A stretch of DNA of 64,000 bases from Berberis thunbergii (lineage: Eukaryota > Streptophyta > Magnoliopsida > Ranunculales > Berberidaceae). The notes under the pieces are model-generated. The model was not told the DNA's origin. It saw nothing but the letters and a program-made list of their open reading frames with translations, and searched no databases. The stretch covers positions 372,001-436,000 of the forward strand of contig QNQO01000647.1 in the NCBI GenBank assembly GCA_003290165.1, read 5' to 3'. This document shows positions 58,101 through 64,000 of the stretch, in pieces (within the stretch, counting starts at the first letter, position 1; each line of letters begins with the position of its first letter). A program made the translations under genes and the position numbers.

Positions 58101-61100
58101 ATCTTGACTTGCTAACCTGCACAAGGAACGAATGTGAGCCACGGACCACCGTTGTGGTTGCCGATGACACTCCAATGCTAAAGTCAGACAGAGATCTAAG
58201 AAAGACTTAAAGTTGTAAACAGATAATTTTTAGCATACCTTTGTTCACCAACCTCAGTGCTAGAGTCCTAGTTCGACCAAATCATCGGTGGCATAATTTA
58301 GGGAAAGAGATCTTCTAGGAGAGTCTTCTCTAATTAAGAGTCGTCTTGAGGGAAGTTCCTCTGTTAAACCCGTGCTCCTAGATACGTGGGAGATAGTTTC
58401 CTATCGAAGTGTTGTCCATAAGTGGAAGTTTCCACATATGACGTATATTCTGATATTTGCTTCCTAGTTTAAAACAAAATTCTGCTGGCTTGTCCGTTCG
58501 AAGCCGATCCCCGAGATACTTGCCTCAATAGGTCTTACGGGTACTGGAGATGGTTGCGAGACGTGTGGGCTTAGTAGGCTATAGTAATTTGGGTCCGCCA
58601 ACAACAACAACAACAGCAACAACATCAACCAACACCAACCACCCAAATGACGACACCAACTCGAAAAGGTCAGTCCTCCCATCTCTTCACTTCTCCCTTC
58701 TTCTCCTCTGATCTTCTCTCTTTCTTGCAGAGATCTATCAAGTTTGCATGTGTAGAAAGACACTTATAGGGATCACAAATGCCCTCACGCCACCAATAAC
58801 CAACTACAAAAATCTATTGGTACCGAAGATTTGTCAGTGGAAAGGAACTGAAAATAAAAAAATTGGTACAAATCTGTCGGTGGAGAGGTGATTTATGATA
58901 GAAAAGAAAAGCAAATGGGTTGAAGGGAGGAAAAGAGAGGGAAAAGAGAAATTAGGATACACCGTACATACCTGATTTGGGTTGAAGGGAGGAAAAGAGA
59001 TTGAGAGATGAAATTAGAATTGTCGTCGCCGTCGAGGTCAGATCCAGAGTCGTCGACGTCAGATCCAGCTTCTTCATATCTTCTTCTTCGTCTGTCTTCA
59101 GCTGCGATGATCATAATCGTGTTAGGGTTTTTTTATATAGAGGATAAATCACAAGTCAACTGGGCCGATTAATCATTGACACGTCGATTTTTGGCCGATT
59201 TTGTTGTGTCTAATTAATGCCAACCGAGTTGACCCTATGCGATTCGGTCCAACCCCGCATAGCAATAAATCGCCGATTAATCGACAATTAATCGCCGCAT
59301 TAATAGCATAGTCTATCAGCCCATCCATCCTCTATTTCATCTTCTGCATCTCATGTAATATTGTTTTCACTTTCTTCATCTCCTATAATATTGTTTTCGC
59401 CAACTGCTGGAATCTTGTTTCTTCAATCATCTTTCTTCCAACTTTTTTTTCCAAATTGAACCAAATAAAATCATTTGGCTATGATACCAATTGATAGCTT
59501 CGAGCTAGTAAATAAACGAAATTGTAATAAATGAACCTAAATAAATAGACAATAAACGAAATAAACTAATAAACAAAAAAACTTTTATTCAATCAAACGA
59601 GTAACAATGGGCAGCCTACACCCTTCTTCATAATTAACCTACCTTCTAAATCAAACCCTAAACCCAATAGGAAACCAATGTAAGAATCTAATTGGAATTC
59701 CTATTACAATAATAACTGAATGTCTAATATTGCTAAAATACTACTATTGTTAATATTAATATTAATTATCCTAATTACATCAAATATATAATTCCATATT
59801 CTTAAGCATTACATTTCTAATTTCCTATGTATCAGTTTATGTCTTGAATAATCCATAACTGCTGATTATAACATAGAGATACATGATGGTGGTGTTTCGC
59901 AACAACAAAAATGAGCTTACCAATTTCTTGTATTGCCGCATAGTTATCTTTCTTTGCCTTTTGATCTTGCAGAACCTTCTCAGTCTCCTCTCTTCTAGCT
60001 TTTGCAGCAGAAGTTGAATCAGTAAGAGCCATATGCTTAGCCTCTTTCCGGGTCTTCACTGCAAATGCAATAGGTGACACAGGACCATGGTTTAACAAAA
60101 CCATTTTACAAACTAAGATGTAAACATATTCTGCCTGACTAATCTAATCCAAGCAACATGAAAGCCACATGAAACACTTTCTAGGGTCAAAACTTAAAAG
60201 GTAACAATAGTTCATGTGAAAGTAAACATTAATAGACATAAAAATACTTGCCTGAAGTTATTTGCCAAAAAAAGTACTAGATGTTGCTTCGGTGAACATG
60301 AGAAATAGATGCCAAGTTAATTGGGAACAGAGATGGTACTTTTGAACAAAACCATGGAATCATACATAAAAAAGTGCTATAGATCTACTCATAAGCCATT
60401 CAACACCTCAAGCTCAGTTCATTATTCTTCACAATTTATGTAACAAAGACACTATTTATCAAAAAAAGGTGTCGACATGTGTCCGACTTGGATGCGTGTG
60501 TCAACACTCCTGGACTAGACAAATGGACACATTTTATGGCTTTCTCACCGCAACAGTTAGTATCCTTTATAGAGTCAAATCCACAAGAGACTAACTCCTA
60601 AAATTAAGCCTTTAGGGAATGGGGAGCTAACCAACAATATTAGTTTCCTTTGTGAACAAAAACACTATGCAAAAACGTTATGCAATTCTTTATAATGCAT
60701 GTTAGTCTGGATTTAATGATGTTTGGACTCTTTAAAGATTATTTGTTTGTCAATACATTAAGAAGATGACTATATTTTGTCTAAGTAAAAATTATAATTA
60801 GAATATGAAGTATAAAAATATTAAAATAAGATAAAACTTTATATATAAGCAACGTATACTTATTTCTTAGGTCCCAGTATCCAATACCACATACCAGTGT
60901 CAGATAACAACACCCGTATCCATGTCTTGTTACATTGGTCACAACAATCACAGTAAAGTATGCTCCTAGAAAATGTGAATTGTATGAGTACCTCACTAGG
61001 GCTAATCTTCCAGTAAAGCCCTAGAACTTTGTAATATTCATATAAGCTTTTTCAGTCTTTCTGGATACTGCTTTGCATCTCAAAAATAACAACTTGGGAA

Positions 61101-63884
61101 TGCTGCTCTATTAACGAAAAGGAATTTTGATGAAAAGGGATGTTGTACGAGTTATACTAATAATCATAAAAGAAATACAGGATACCATATCTGTGAGAAG
61201 AACTTTAAGCTAAACAAGAATGCAAAAGCTGCATACTTCCTAGGTACCTTATTCCTGACTACACTTTGTAAACTTTCTATCCCCATCCATTTTCAACAGA
61301 TGCCATGCTGGCAATTCAAAGCCATTCTAGCATGGATAAACTTAACAAGAAGCCTTGTCATGCAATTTCAACTAATACCTAAAGGCTCAATTATTATGAA
61401 AACTCCATGCCCGTGTTTCCCAAACTAATTTGAGTCAAATTTTATTATGAGTTTAGGACAGTCTGCAGCTGACAAGTAAAATGGCAAAGCAAGCAAGTTA
61501 ATCATCAAACGATCACTACACATAAAAGACAATAATGAACCTTACAACACGTGTCTTGAGATTTTCGAACTTGGTTCAATACTCAAAATTAATTATTTTC
61601 AACAGCAATTTTTAAATCCTTTTCAAAATGAAAATATGTTTTCAATACACATCGCCTATAAAACAGTATTAAGTAACTATAACTATAAGTCGAAGTTGCA
61701 CAAATGGCCAAATACACATTGTTTACATCAAAACACGGATGAAAGGATTCTTCAAAACCCTGCAAGGCACGAATGCTCGAGTAGTTGAGATTTATGAGAT
61801 TTCAGCACATCAAACAGCAACCCTACAGAAACATGGATTTTCAGCTTTCTGCCTTGGGTATTTTCAATTAGCCCCGACTCAACCATATGGATTACCATTG
61901 CAATATTTTTTCCGAGGATTTTATGCTGCAACAAAATCACTATTCAAACCAATGGCTAGGAAAGATTTGAAGCACGGAATTCATGACTTTCAAGTACGAT
62001 TTTTTAGTGAACATTTGGAGCTTCTCGTTGAGCACCCCATGAGAAGTTTTCATGTTAGTATAGAGATAGACTTTTAAGTTGATTTCTTCTTCTACCTCTT
62101 TAGGGTGTTACTTGGGTTTATGGGTAGTTGAAATCGGATTTTAACATTTCACCAACATACTTTTGTATATTATGTGTTGCAGCTGTGACTTCATTTGATA
62201 TTAAGGTGGTCAACATCAGGGCAATCCATCCCTGATGTGACAAGTTGCGGAAGCTGTAAAATGAAAATATTTCATGGATAAAGAAGTTACACTTATATCG
62301 GAGGTTTTGGATACTGGGTCTTTGGGTTACCATTGTATTTCCTCATTTTAGAGATCTAACAGATATCATCTCCCTGGATGTAGCTTAGAGTTGTTAGTAT
62401 GCAATTCGTATCAAGGGTCAACAATGTTGTATTTTAGCACCTATATATTTTCTAACACTTTTATTGTCATCAGTTGTGTGGTTGTATTATTGATTAGATG
62501 ATCATCTTTTGGAAGTCTACTTTAGCTTAATTAGTTAGATGATAATGACACCTCAACAATCTAAATCCGAAATTAAACCAACTCACAAAACTTTCTATCA
62601 ATTATAATAAATGCCAAAGGATAACATAAAGTTTGCACTAGAAAGCCAACCAACAATATAATTTCTTGTAAAACAGACACGGGAAACTAAATATAAATGA
62701 ATTCGGGACAACCAAATAACACCTATCTATCATCAATAATACCTGCTAAAGCTTTAACCAAATCATCTTCCAACTCTCTCAGCTGAGCTTTAAGCTTTCC
62801 AAGCTTTGCTGAAAGCATTAAATAATAAACTAACAGAAATCAATGATGGCATAACACATTTTATCCAAAGAAAGGGGGATTGGGCTTGGTGTTCCTCAAA
62901 TTTCTAATTTATACACACTAGGACACCTTTTGATAATTTCATGTTTTGGGGCCCTAGCAAACTAAAAGAATTTGTTTTTAAATTCGTTTGAGCTGACATT
63001 TTAAGGAAAATTATGGAATAACGCTAGAAACAACGTGCAAAAATTTTTGCAAGTTTCGACATTGTTCCACGAGATAGATGTTTAGATCCACACGATTAAA
63101 TATCTTAAATGGTCTTTGTGGTGTTTAAGGACCACCCATCCAAGAGGTACTGGACAATGGGCGTTGGTCGGCCTATGTCGCGCCAAAGGTGGTCCCTCGG
63201 TCTCGCTTCATGATTATGATAAAGAAATTCTCAATTTCACTTTTTAACACATATCTCGAGGTGCTCTAGTATGAATCTTTAGTTTTTTAGAGCAATGGAA
63301 GGCTATAAAATTAAAAAATATGTTTTTCACAATGAAGGACTTGAGGTACGATTTAAATTAAAAAATTAGAAGAGTAAAGAGTAGCATTGGTTTTTCAGTA
63401 AAATTTGATGTTTTCCAGTCTTCTAAGATGCAAAGCCTAAATCTATACAAACACCAACATTAAAACAATTGAGTTCTGCATGTCCTGTCTAAGAAACCCT
63501 AGAGTTGAGTCTAAAGCAAGAAATGTTTAAGTAATTCAAACAATAAACCCAAAATTTTCAACCAATTGAGGAGAAGCAAAGCATGAAGGGTTCAGATTGA
63601 GTCTGGTGTAGCAGAAGCAAGCATTTTAATTGAATTCAAGTGGAAACAGTAAGAAGAATAGACGAGGACGTAGTTAAAAAATGTAGGGACAGAGACGGAC
63701 CTTGATCTGCGGATGCTTGTTGGGCGTTAAGCTGAATGGATTGGAGAGAGTTGCGGAAGGCGATCTTGGCAGTGTTCTGTCTGTGTTCTTGAACGGAAAT
63801 CTCTTTTTCGCAGTTCAATCTCAGTTCTACCATCTTTCCTTGGATCAAAATCGATTCATCTACACTCTGCTGCTGCTGCTGCAT
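36959..63884 (-). CDS. SPC25: Kinetochore protein SPC25 homologue, seven exons, 21.9-kb intron 3
   Basis: SPC25 is a subunit of the NDC80 complex, which couples kinetochores to spindle microtubules in dividing cells. Exons (minus strand): 63884-63701, 62808-62743, 60058-59921, 37998-37867, 37781-37692, 37583-37461, 37185-36959. All introns are GT-AG and phase 1, and together the exons give about 319 residues, near the plant family's usual length. The N-terminal half is coiled coil ([32 protein letters not shown]). The C-terminal Spc25 globular domain has [33 protein letters not shown] and [20 protein letters not shown]. The C-terminal tail is basic ([11 protein letters not shown]). No stop or frameshift is seen. 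The only uncertain joints are the exon 4 acceptor (37998 or 37980, both in frame) and whether the GTATAG after SSRSK ends the protein or is a donor. Confidence 0.92.
37461..37583 (-). CDS. SPC25: SPC25 exon 6
   Basis: Acceptor TTTTGTCAG, donor GTATGA, 123 nt. It encodes [20 protein letters not shown] and [20 protein letters not shown], the most conserved end of the Spc25 domain. Confidence 0.92.
37692..37781 (-). CDS. SPC25: SPC25 exon 5
   Basis: Acceptor GTTCTTAAG, donor GTAAGA, 90 nt. It encodes [19 protein letters not shown] and [11 protein letters not shown], the beta-strand core of the domain. Confidence 0.9.
37867..37998 (-). CDS. SPC25: SPC25 exon 4
   Basis: Donor GTAATT. It encodes [20 protein letters not shown] and [19 protein letters not shown]. 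Two acceptors are possible 18 nt apart: TAATCTGAG (start 37998) and TTCTTCTTGAAAG (start 37980). The second has the better pyrimidine tract and gives EIALETLEE without six extra residues. Confidence 0.85.
38271..38539 (-). repeat. Element F LTR 1
   Basis: Plus strand reads TGTTCACATACTAGTAAATA...TAATTCTATCA. The CTAGTAAATAAACGAAATTG block is shared with the other three copies. Confidence 0.8.
39846..40139 (-). repeat. Element F LTR 2 (shared middle LTR)
   Basis: TGATAGTTCGTACTAGTAAA...TAATTCTATCG. It includes a (AAAAT)n run near 39918-39950. Confidence 0.82.
41442..41720 (-). repeat. Element F LTR 3
   Basis: TGATAAATTCGTATTAGTAA...CATAATTCTATCA, with intact TG...CA ends. Confidence 0.84.
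41721..42311. other. SPC25 intron sequence, nothing recognised
   Basis: AT-rich, with two short G-runs (around 42165 and 42250). No gene or terminal repeat is supported. Confidence 0.4.
42312..42722. mobile_element. Degenerate CCTAGGCG-type element hosting a SINE
   Basis: The outer parts (CGGTCGCCTAGGCCC on the left, GATGCTAGGCGCCCAAGCC on the right) resemble the subterminal motifs of the MITE at 26688-27025. No clear target duplication is visible. A SINE is inserted near the middle. Confidence 0.5.
42469..42622 (+). mobile_element. tRNA-derived SINE with 13-bp TSD
   Basis: TTGTAAAATGATG at 42469-42481 and 42610-42622 brackets a 128-bp unit ending in a 13-base A tail. The 5' part carries a box-A-like GACAGCTCAATGGTTTGAGC and a weaker box-B-like AGGTCATGGGTG, as in tRNA-derived plant SINEs (promoter for RNA polymerase III). 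It would be mobilised by a LINE in trans. The perfect duplication argues for a fairly recent insertion. Confidence 0.8.
42723..43372. other. SPC25 intron sequence, nothing recognised
   Basis: No gene, terminal repeat or RNA gene recognised. Confidence 0.4.
43531..43728. repeat. 99-bp tandem duplication
   Basis: The unit beginning CTTTTTCCTTTCTTTTTTTC at 43531 is repeated at 43630. The copies differ only at the final base by eye. It lies inside the TIR element. Confidence 0.9.
43784..43978 (-). pseudogene. Captured 5' gene fragment, possibly GATA-factor-like
   Basis: The minus-strand ATG at 43978 starts [18 protein letters not shown], which resembles the N-terminus of plant class-A GATA transcription factors (acidic DDLL after an M-D-x-Y-G start). 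The rest of the 64-codon frame ([19 protein letters not shown]) does not fit that family, so there may be a frameshift or the likeness may be chance. The zinc finger is absent. Upstream on the same strand lie a purine-rich leader, (GAA)n and a TTTTATAG motif near 44255. Confidence 0.35.
44006..44030. repeat. (TTC)n microsatellite
   Basis: About eight TTC units, in the presumed 5' UTR of the captured fragment. Confidence 0.85.
44861..46139. other. SPC25 intron sequence, nothing recognised
   Basis: About 1.3 kb, AT-rich with an (AAAAAT)n stretch near 46010-46042. No gene or terminal repeat is supported. Confidence 0.4.
46140..46737. mobile_element. hAT MITE with perfect 8-bp TSD GTAAAAAC
   Basis: GTAAAAAC occupies 46140-46147 and 46730-46737. 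The 582-bp unit begins TAGGGGCGGGCATCCC and, from the right, TAGGGGTGGGCACGGG. Subterminal CCCATCCCG and CCCGTCCCG motifs repeat at both ends around an AT-rich core. There is no coding capacity. Confidence 0.9.
46738..47072. other. Intron sequence with (GT)n and G-rich tract
   Basis: A (GT)9-like run followed by GGGGGTGGGGGTGGGGG lies at about 47007-47046; the G-tract could form a quadruplex. No gene. Confidence 0.6.
47073..48160. repeat. Direct duplication of ~320 bp
   Basis: Copy 1 (47073-47396) and copy 2 (47839-48160) share long blocks such as GGTTGTACTTGTTCCATGTC and GATAAGACACAAAACAAAA. Copy 2 ends exactly where element D sequence begins (48161). The 440 bp between them is unassigned. 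Confidence 0.85.
48161..49733 (-). mobile_element. Element D, distal part (non-coding interior)
   Basis: The minus strand aligns with 16900-18370 of element A, including the purine tract and GATA start (about 48520-48530) and the AGTGCACCCTCC mark (about 49180). It is cut on the left at 48161 next to the duplicated block, and on the right by element E. The proximal part continues at 55638. Confidence 0.82.
49734..50325 (+). repeat. 5' LTR of element E
   Basis: 592 bp, TGTCACGAGCC...GCACGTGACA. TATAAAT at 50084-50090 is the likely core promoter. Confidence 0.93.
50328..50339 (+). promoter_or_regulatory. Primer-binding site of element E (initiator tRNA-Met)
   Basis: TGGTATTAGAGC, two bases after the LTR, differs from the initiator-Met site TGGTATCAGAGC at one position. 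Confidence 0.8.
50425..51660 (+). pseudogene. gag of element E, frameshifted
   Basis: The start at 50425 reads MSGNRE, then the frame shifts before 50459 into a coiled-coil N-terminus ([20 protein letters not shown]). It shifts again at about 50636 into VKVPEPP-type gag ([55 protein letters not shown]). Another shift near 51350 leads to the zinc knuckle [14 protein letters not shown] (51490-51530; CX2CX3HX4C, as usual in this plant group). Gag would form the particle core. Confidence 0.9.
51661..52190 (+). pseudogene. Protease of element E, one stop
   Basis: [20 protein letters not shown] gives an intact aspartic active site DTGA at 51752-51763. A TGA at 51905-51907 interrupts the domain between SLHLGE and [21 protein letters not shown] follows in the same frame. 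Confidence 0.88.
52191..53577 (+). pseudogene. Reverse transcriptase and RNase H of element E, frameshift and two stops
   Basis: RT motifs: [36 protein letters not shown] and the catalytic VVYLDDIVV box (YLDD at 52750-52761). A frameshift near 52645 precedes [12 protein letters not shown], and a TAG at 52771-52773 follows YLDD. RNase H reads [39 protein letters not shown] and [13 protein letters not shown], with catalytic D, E and D present. A TGA at 53575-53577 closes the frame just before integrase. Confidence 0.93.
53578..55014 (+). pseudogene. Integrase with C-terminal chromodomain of element E
   Basis: An uninterrupted 469-codon frame (from 53605) once the upstream stop is passed. The zinc-binding part reads [11 protein letters not shown]...CLVCQ; the first histidine of the HHCC motif appears changed to Q. 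The catalytic D,D,E are present in [26 protein letters not shown] and [13 protein letters not shown]. The last 60 residues (about 54838-55010) form a chromodomain: [34 protein letters not shown]. Chromodomains steer integration to marked chromatin. Confidence 0.92.
55031..55045 (+). promoter_or_regulatory. Polypurine tract of element E
   Basis: TTGGGTGGGGGAGAA directly before the 3' LTR. Confidence 0.75.
55046..55637 (+). repeat. 3' LTR of element E
   Basis: 592 bp; the first bases TATCACA replace TGTCACG. TATAAATA at 55396-55403. Confidence 0.93.
55740..56460 (-). pseudogene. Aspartic protease domain of element D, broken
   Basis: The minus strand reads [20 protein letters not shown] (active site DAGSS, where DTGSS or DNGSS is expected), [20 protein letters not shown] and [21 protein letters not shown] shifted frame continues [20 protein letters not shown] (55737-56081). 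It corresponds to 16021-16612 of element A. Frameshifts occur near 56100 and 56380. Confidence 0.82.
56640..58003 (-). pseudogene. gag of element D, broken
   Basis: ATG at 58003 reads MVTTRS then a stop; 57687-57911 reads [20 protein letters not shown], matching element A gag. The core is legible in pieces: [20 protein letters not shown] and [11 protein letters not shown] (57350-57540). The C-terminal block 56642-56857 reads [20 protein letters not shown]. Stops and shifts throughout. Confidence 0.83.
58079..58600 (-). repeat. Truncated 5' LTR of element D
   Basis: The minus strand aligns with the element A LTR from CGGACCC(G/A)AA to its end (GACTACAT, where A has GACTGCAT). Confidence 0.78.
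58599..58625. repeat. (AAC)n microsatellite at the truncated end of element D
   Basis: AACAACAACAACAACAGCAACAACATC abuts the broken LTR end. Confidence 0.85.
58971..59140 (-). other. Possible orphan promoter and first exon
   Basis: The minus strand shows CTCTATATAAAA (about 59133-59144), then AACCCTAACACGATT and an ATG at 59114. A 48-codon frame follows ([34 protein letters not shown]), ending at a good donor AATCAG|GTATGT (58971). It looks like the start of a plant gene, but no second exon is seen and element D follows within 370 bp. Product not recognised. Confidence 0.35.
59260..59782 (-). mobile_element. Orphan element F LTR with a short internal remnant
   Basis: The LTR at 59492-59782 matches the three F LTRs. 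Next to it the minus strand reads ATTGGTATCATAGCC, a primer-binding site close to TGGTATCAGAGC. Roughly 200 bp of interior remain on the left; no partner LTR is present. Confidence 0.72.
59921..60058 (-). CDS. SPC25: SPC25 exon 3
   Basis: Acceptor GCATTTGCAG, donor GTAAGC, 138 nt. It encodes [20 protein letters not shown] and [20 protein letters not shown], coiled-coil in character. It lies just upstream of the 21.9-kb intron. Confidence 0.9.
60059..62742. other. SPC25 intron 2
   Basis: 2.7 kb. A stretch with GTGTCGACATGTGTCCGAC at 60467 recalls the subterminal motifs of the TIR element at 43381 and may be a decayed relative. A 112-codon plus-strand frame at 61739 resembles nothing known to me. 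Otherwise unassigned. Confidence 0.5.
62743..62808 (-). CDS. SPC25: SPC25 exon 2
   Basis: Acceptor TGCTTTCAG, donor GTATTA, 66 nt. It encodes [20 protein letters not shown], a coiled-coil segment. Confidence 0.9.
62809..63700. other. SPC25 intron 1
   Basis: 892 bp, starting GTCCGT on the minus strand. No other feature recognised. Confidence 0.6.
63701..63884 (-). CDS. SPC25: SPC25 exon 1 with start codon
   Basis: ATG at 63884 begins [20 protein letters not shown]; 61 codons plus one base to a GTCCGT donor. The glutamine run is encoded by a (CAG)n repeat. The upstream minus strand to the window end is a CT-rich 5' UTR (CTCTCTCTCACACTCGCTC); the promoter lies outside. Confidence 0.88.
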
Positions 63885-64000
63885 CTTTTGCTTCCGCTGC
63901 GCTTTGCTGTCTGTCTGTGTCGAAAAGAGCGAGTGTGAGAGAGAGACGAAGGGTTTCCAGAGTTACAGATAGATAGTTTAGTGAGGGTAATAGCAAAAAA

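Larger units (their letters stand above)
55638..58600 (-). mobile_element. Element D, proximal part (LTR, gag, protease)
   Basis: On the minus strand: a partial LTR (58600-58079), leader TTTGGTGCCGTCTGTGCGG, gag from 58003, and a protease region ending near 55740. It is the same superfamily as element A. The first ~130 bp of the LTR are missing and replaced by an (AAC)n tract at 58599. Element E separates this part from 48161-49733. Confidence 0.85.

Noticed and set aside
61739..62077. 112-codon plus-strand open frame in SPC25 intron 2
   Set aside because: No recognisable domain, no conserved neighbour and no splice or promoter context. An AT-rich intron can hold such a frame by chance.

Overview
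The window looks like nuclear DNA of a flowering plant, probably a eudicot. It is AT-rich and intron-bearing, and it is dominated by nested, decayed LTR retrotransposons, hAT and Mutator-like DNA transposons and a SINE. I see no bacterial, organellar or viral genome structure. Species cannot be named from the sequence alone.

One apparently intact host gene is present: a seven-exon minus-strand gene (63884 down to 36959) for the kinetochore protein SPC25. Its exons join in one phase, and the C-terminal half reads as a typical Spc25 globular domain. Intron 3 is about 21.9 kb and holds a nest of transposons. A second host-derived piece is a broken, intron-containing fragment of a TIC32-like short-chain dehydrogenase (13100-13530).

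Layout. 1-3030: broken hAT transposase carrying a hAT MITE with an 8-bp target duplication. 3641-4051: half of a long-TIR Mutator-like element. 4249-12783: minus-strand Ty1/copia element (TSD ATGAG) split by a 2-kb LTR element 'B' and by a MITE. 13692-25983: 12.3-kb LTR element 'A' (TSD CTACC) with gag, a protease with an altered active site, a 128-bp tandem array and an antisense gene, itself hit by two later insertions. 26680-28173: a hAT-like MITE and a long-TIR Mutator-like element, each with a perfect target duplication. 28572-35536: element 'C', same superfamily as A, with a two-part tandem array and an antisense gene. 36959-63884: the SPC25 gene. Inside its intron 3 lie a three-LTR/two-interior array ('F'), a SINE, a TIR element apparently carrying a piece of a host gene, a hAT MITE, a 320-bp direct duplication, and a minus-strand element 'D' split by a 5.9-kb chromodomain Ty3/gypsy element 'E' whose LTRs are about 97% identical by eye.

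Elements A, B, C and D form one group: LTRs starting TGATGATACA(C/T)C, a leader resembling TTTGGCGCCGTCTGTGGGG, a Retrotrans_gag-type gag, and no reverse transcriptase anywhere visible. A, B and C also carry an opposite-strand gene upstream of the 3' LTR, related to Pfam Transposase_28; B and C retain a TATA box in front of it. This recurrent two-promoter, pol-less layout and the TIR element with captured gene sequence are the most interesting things in the window.
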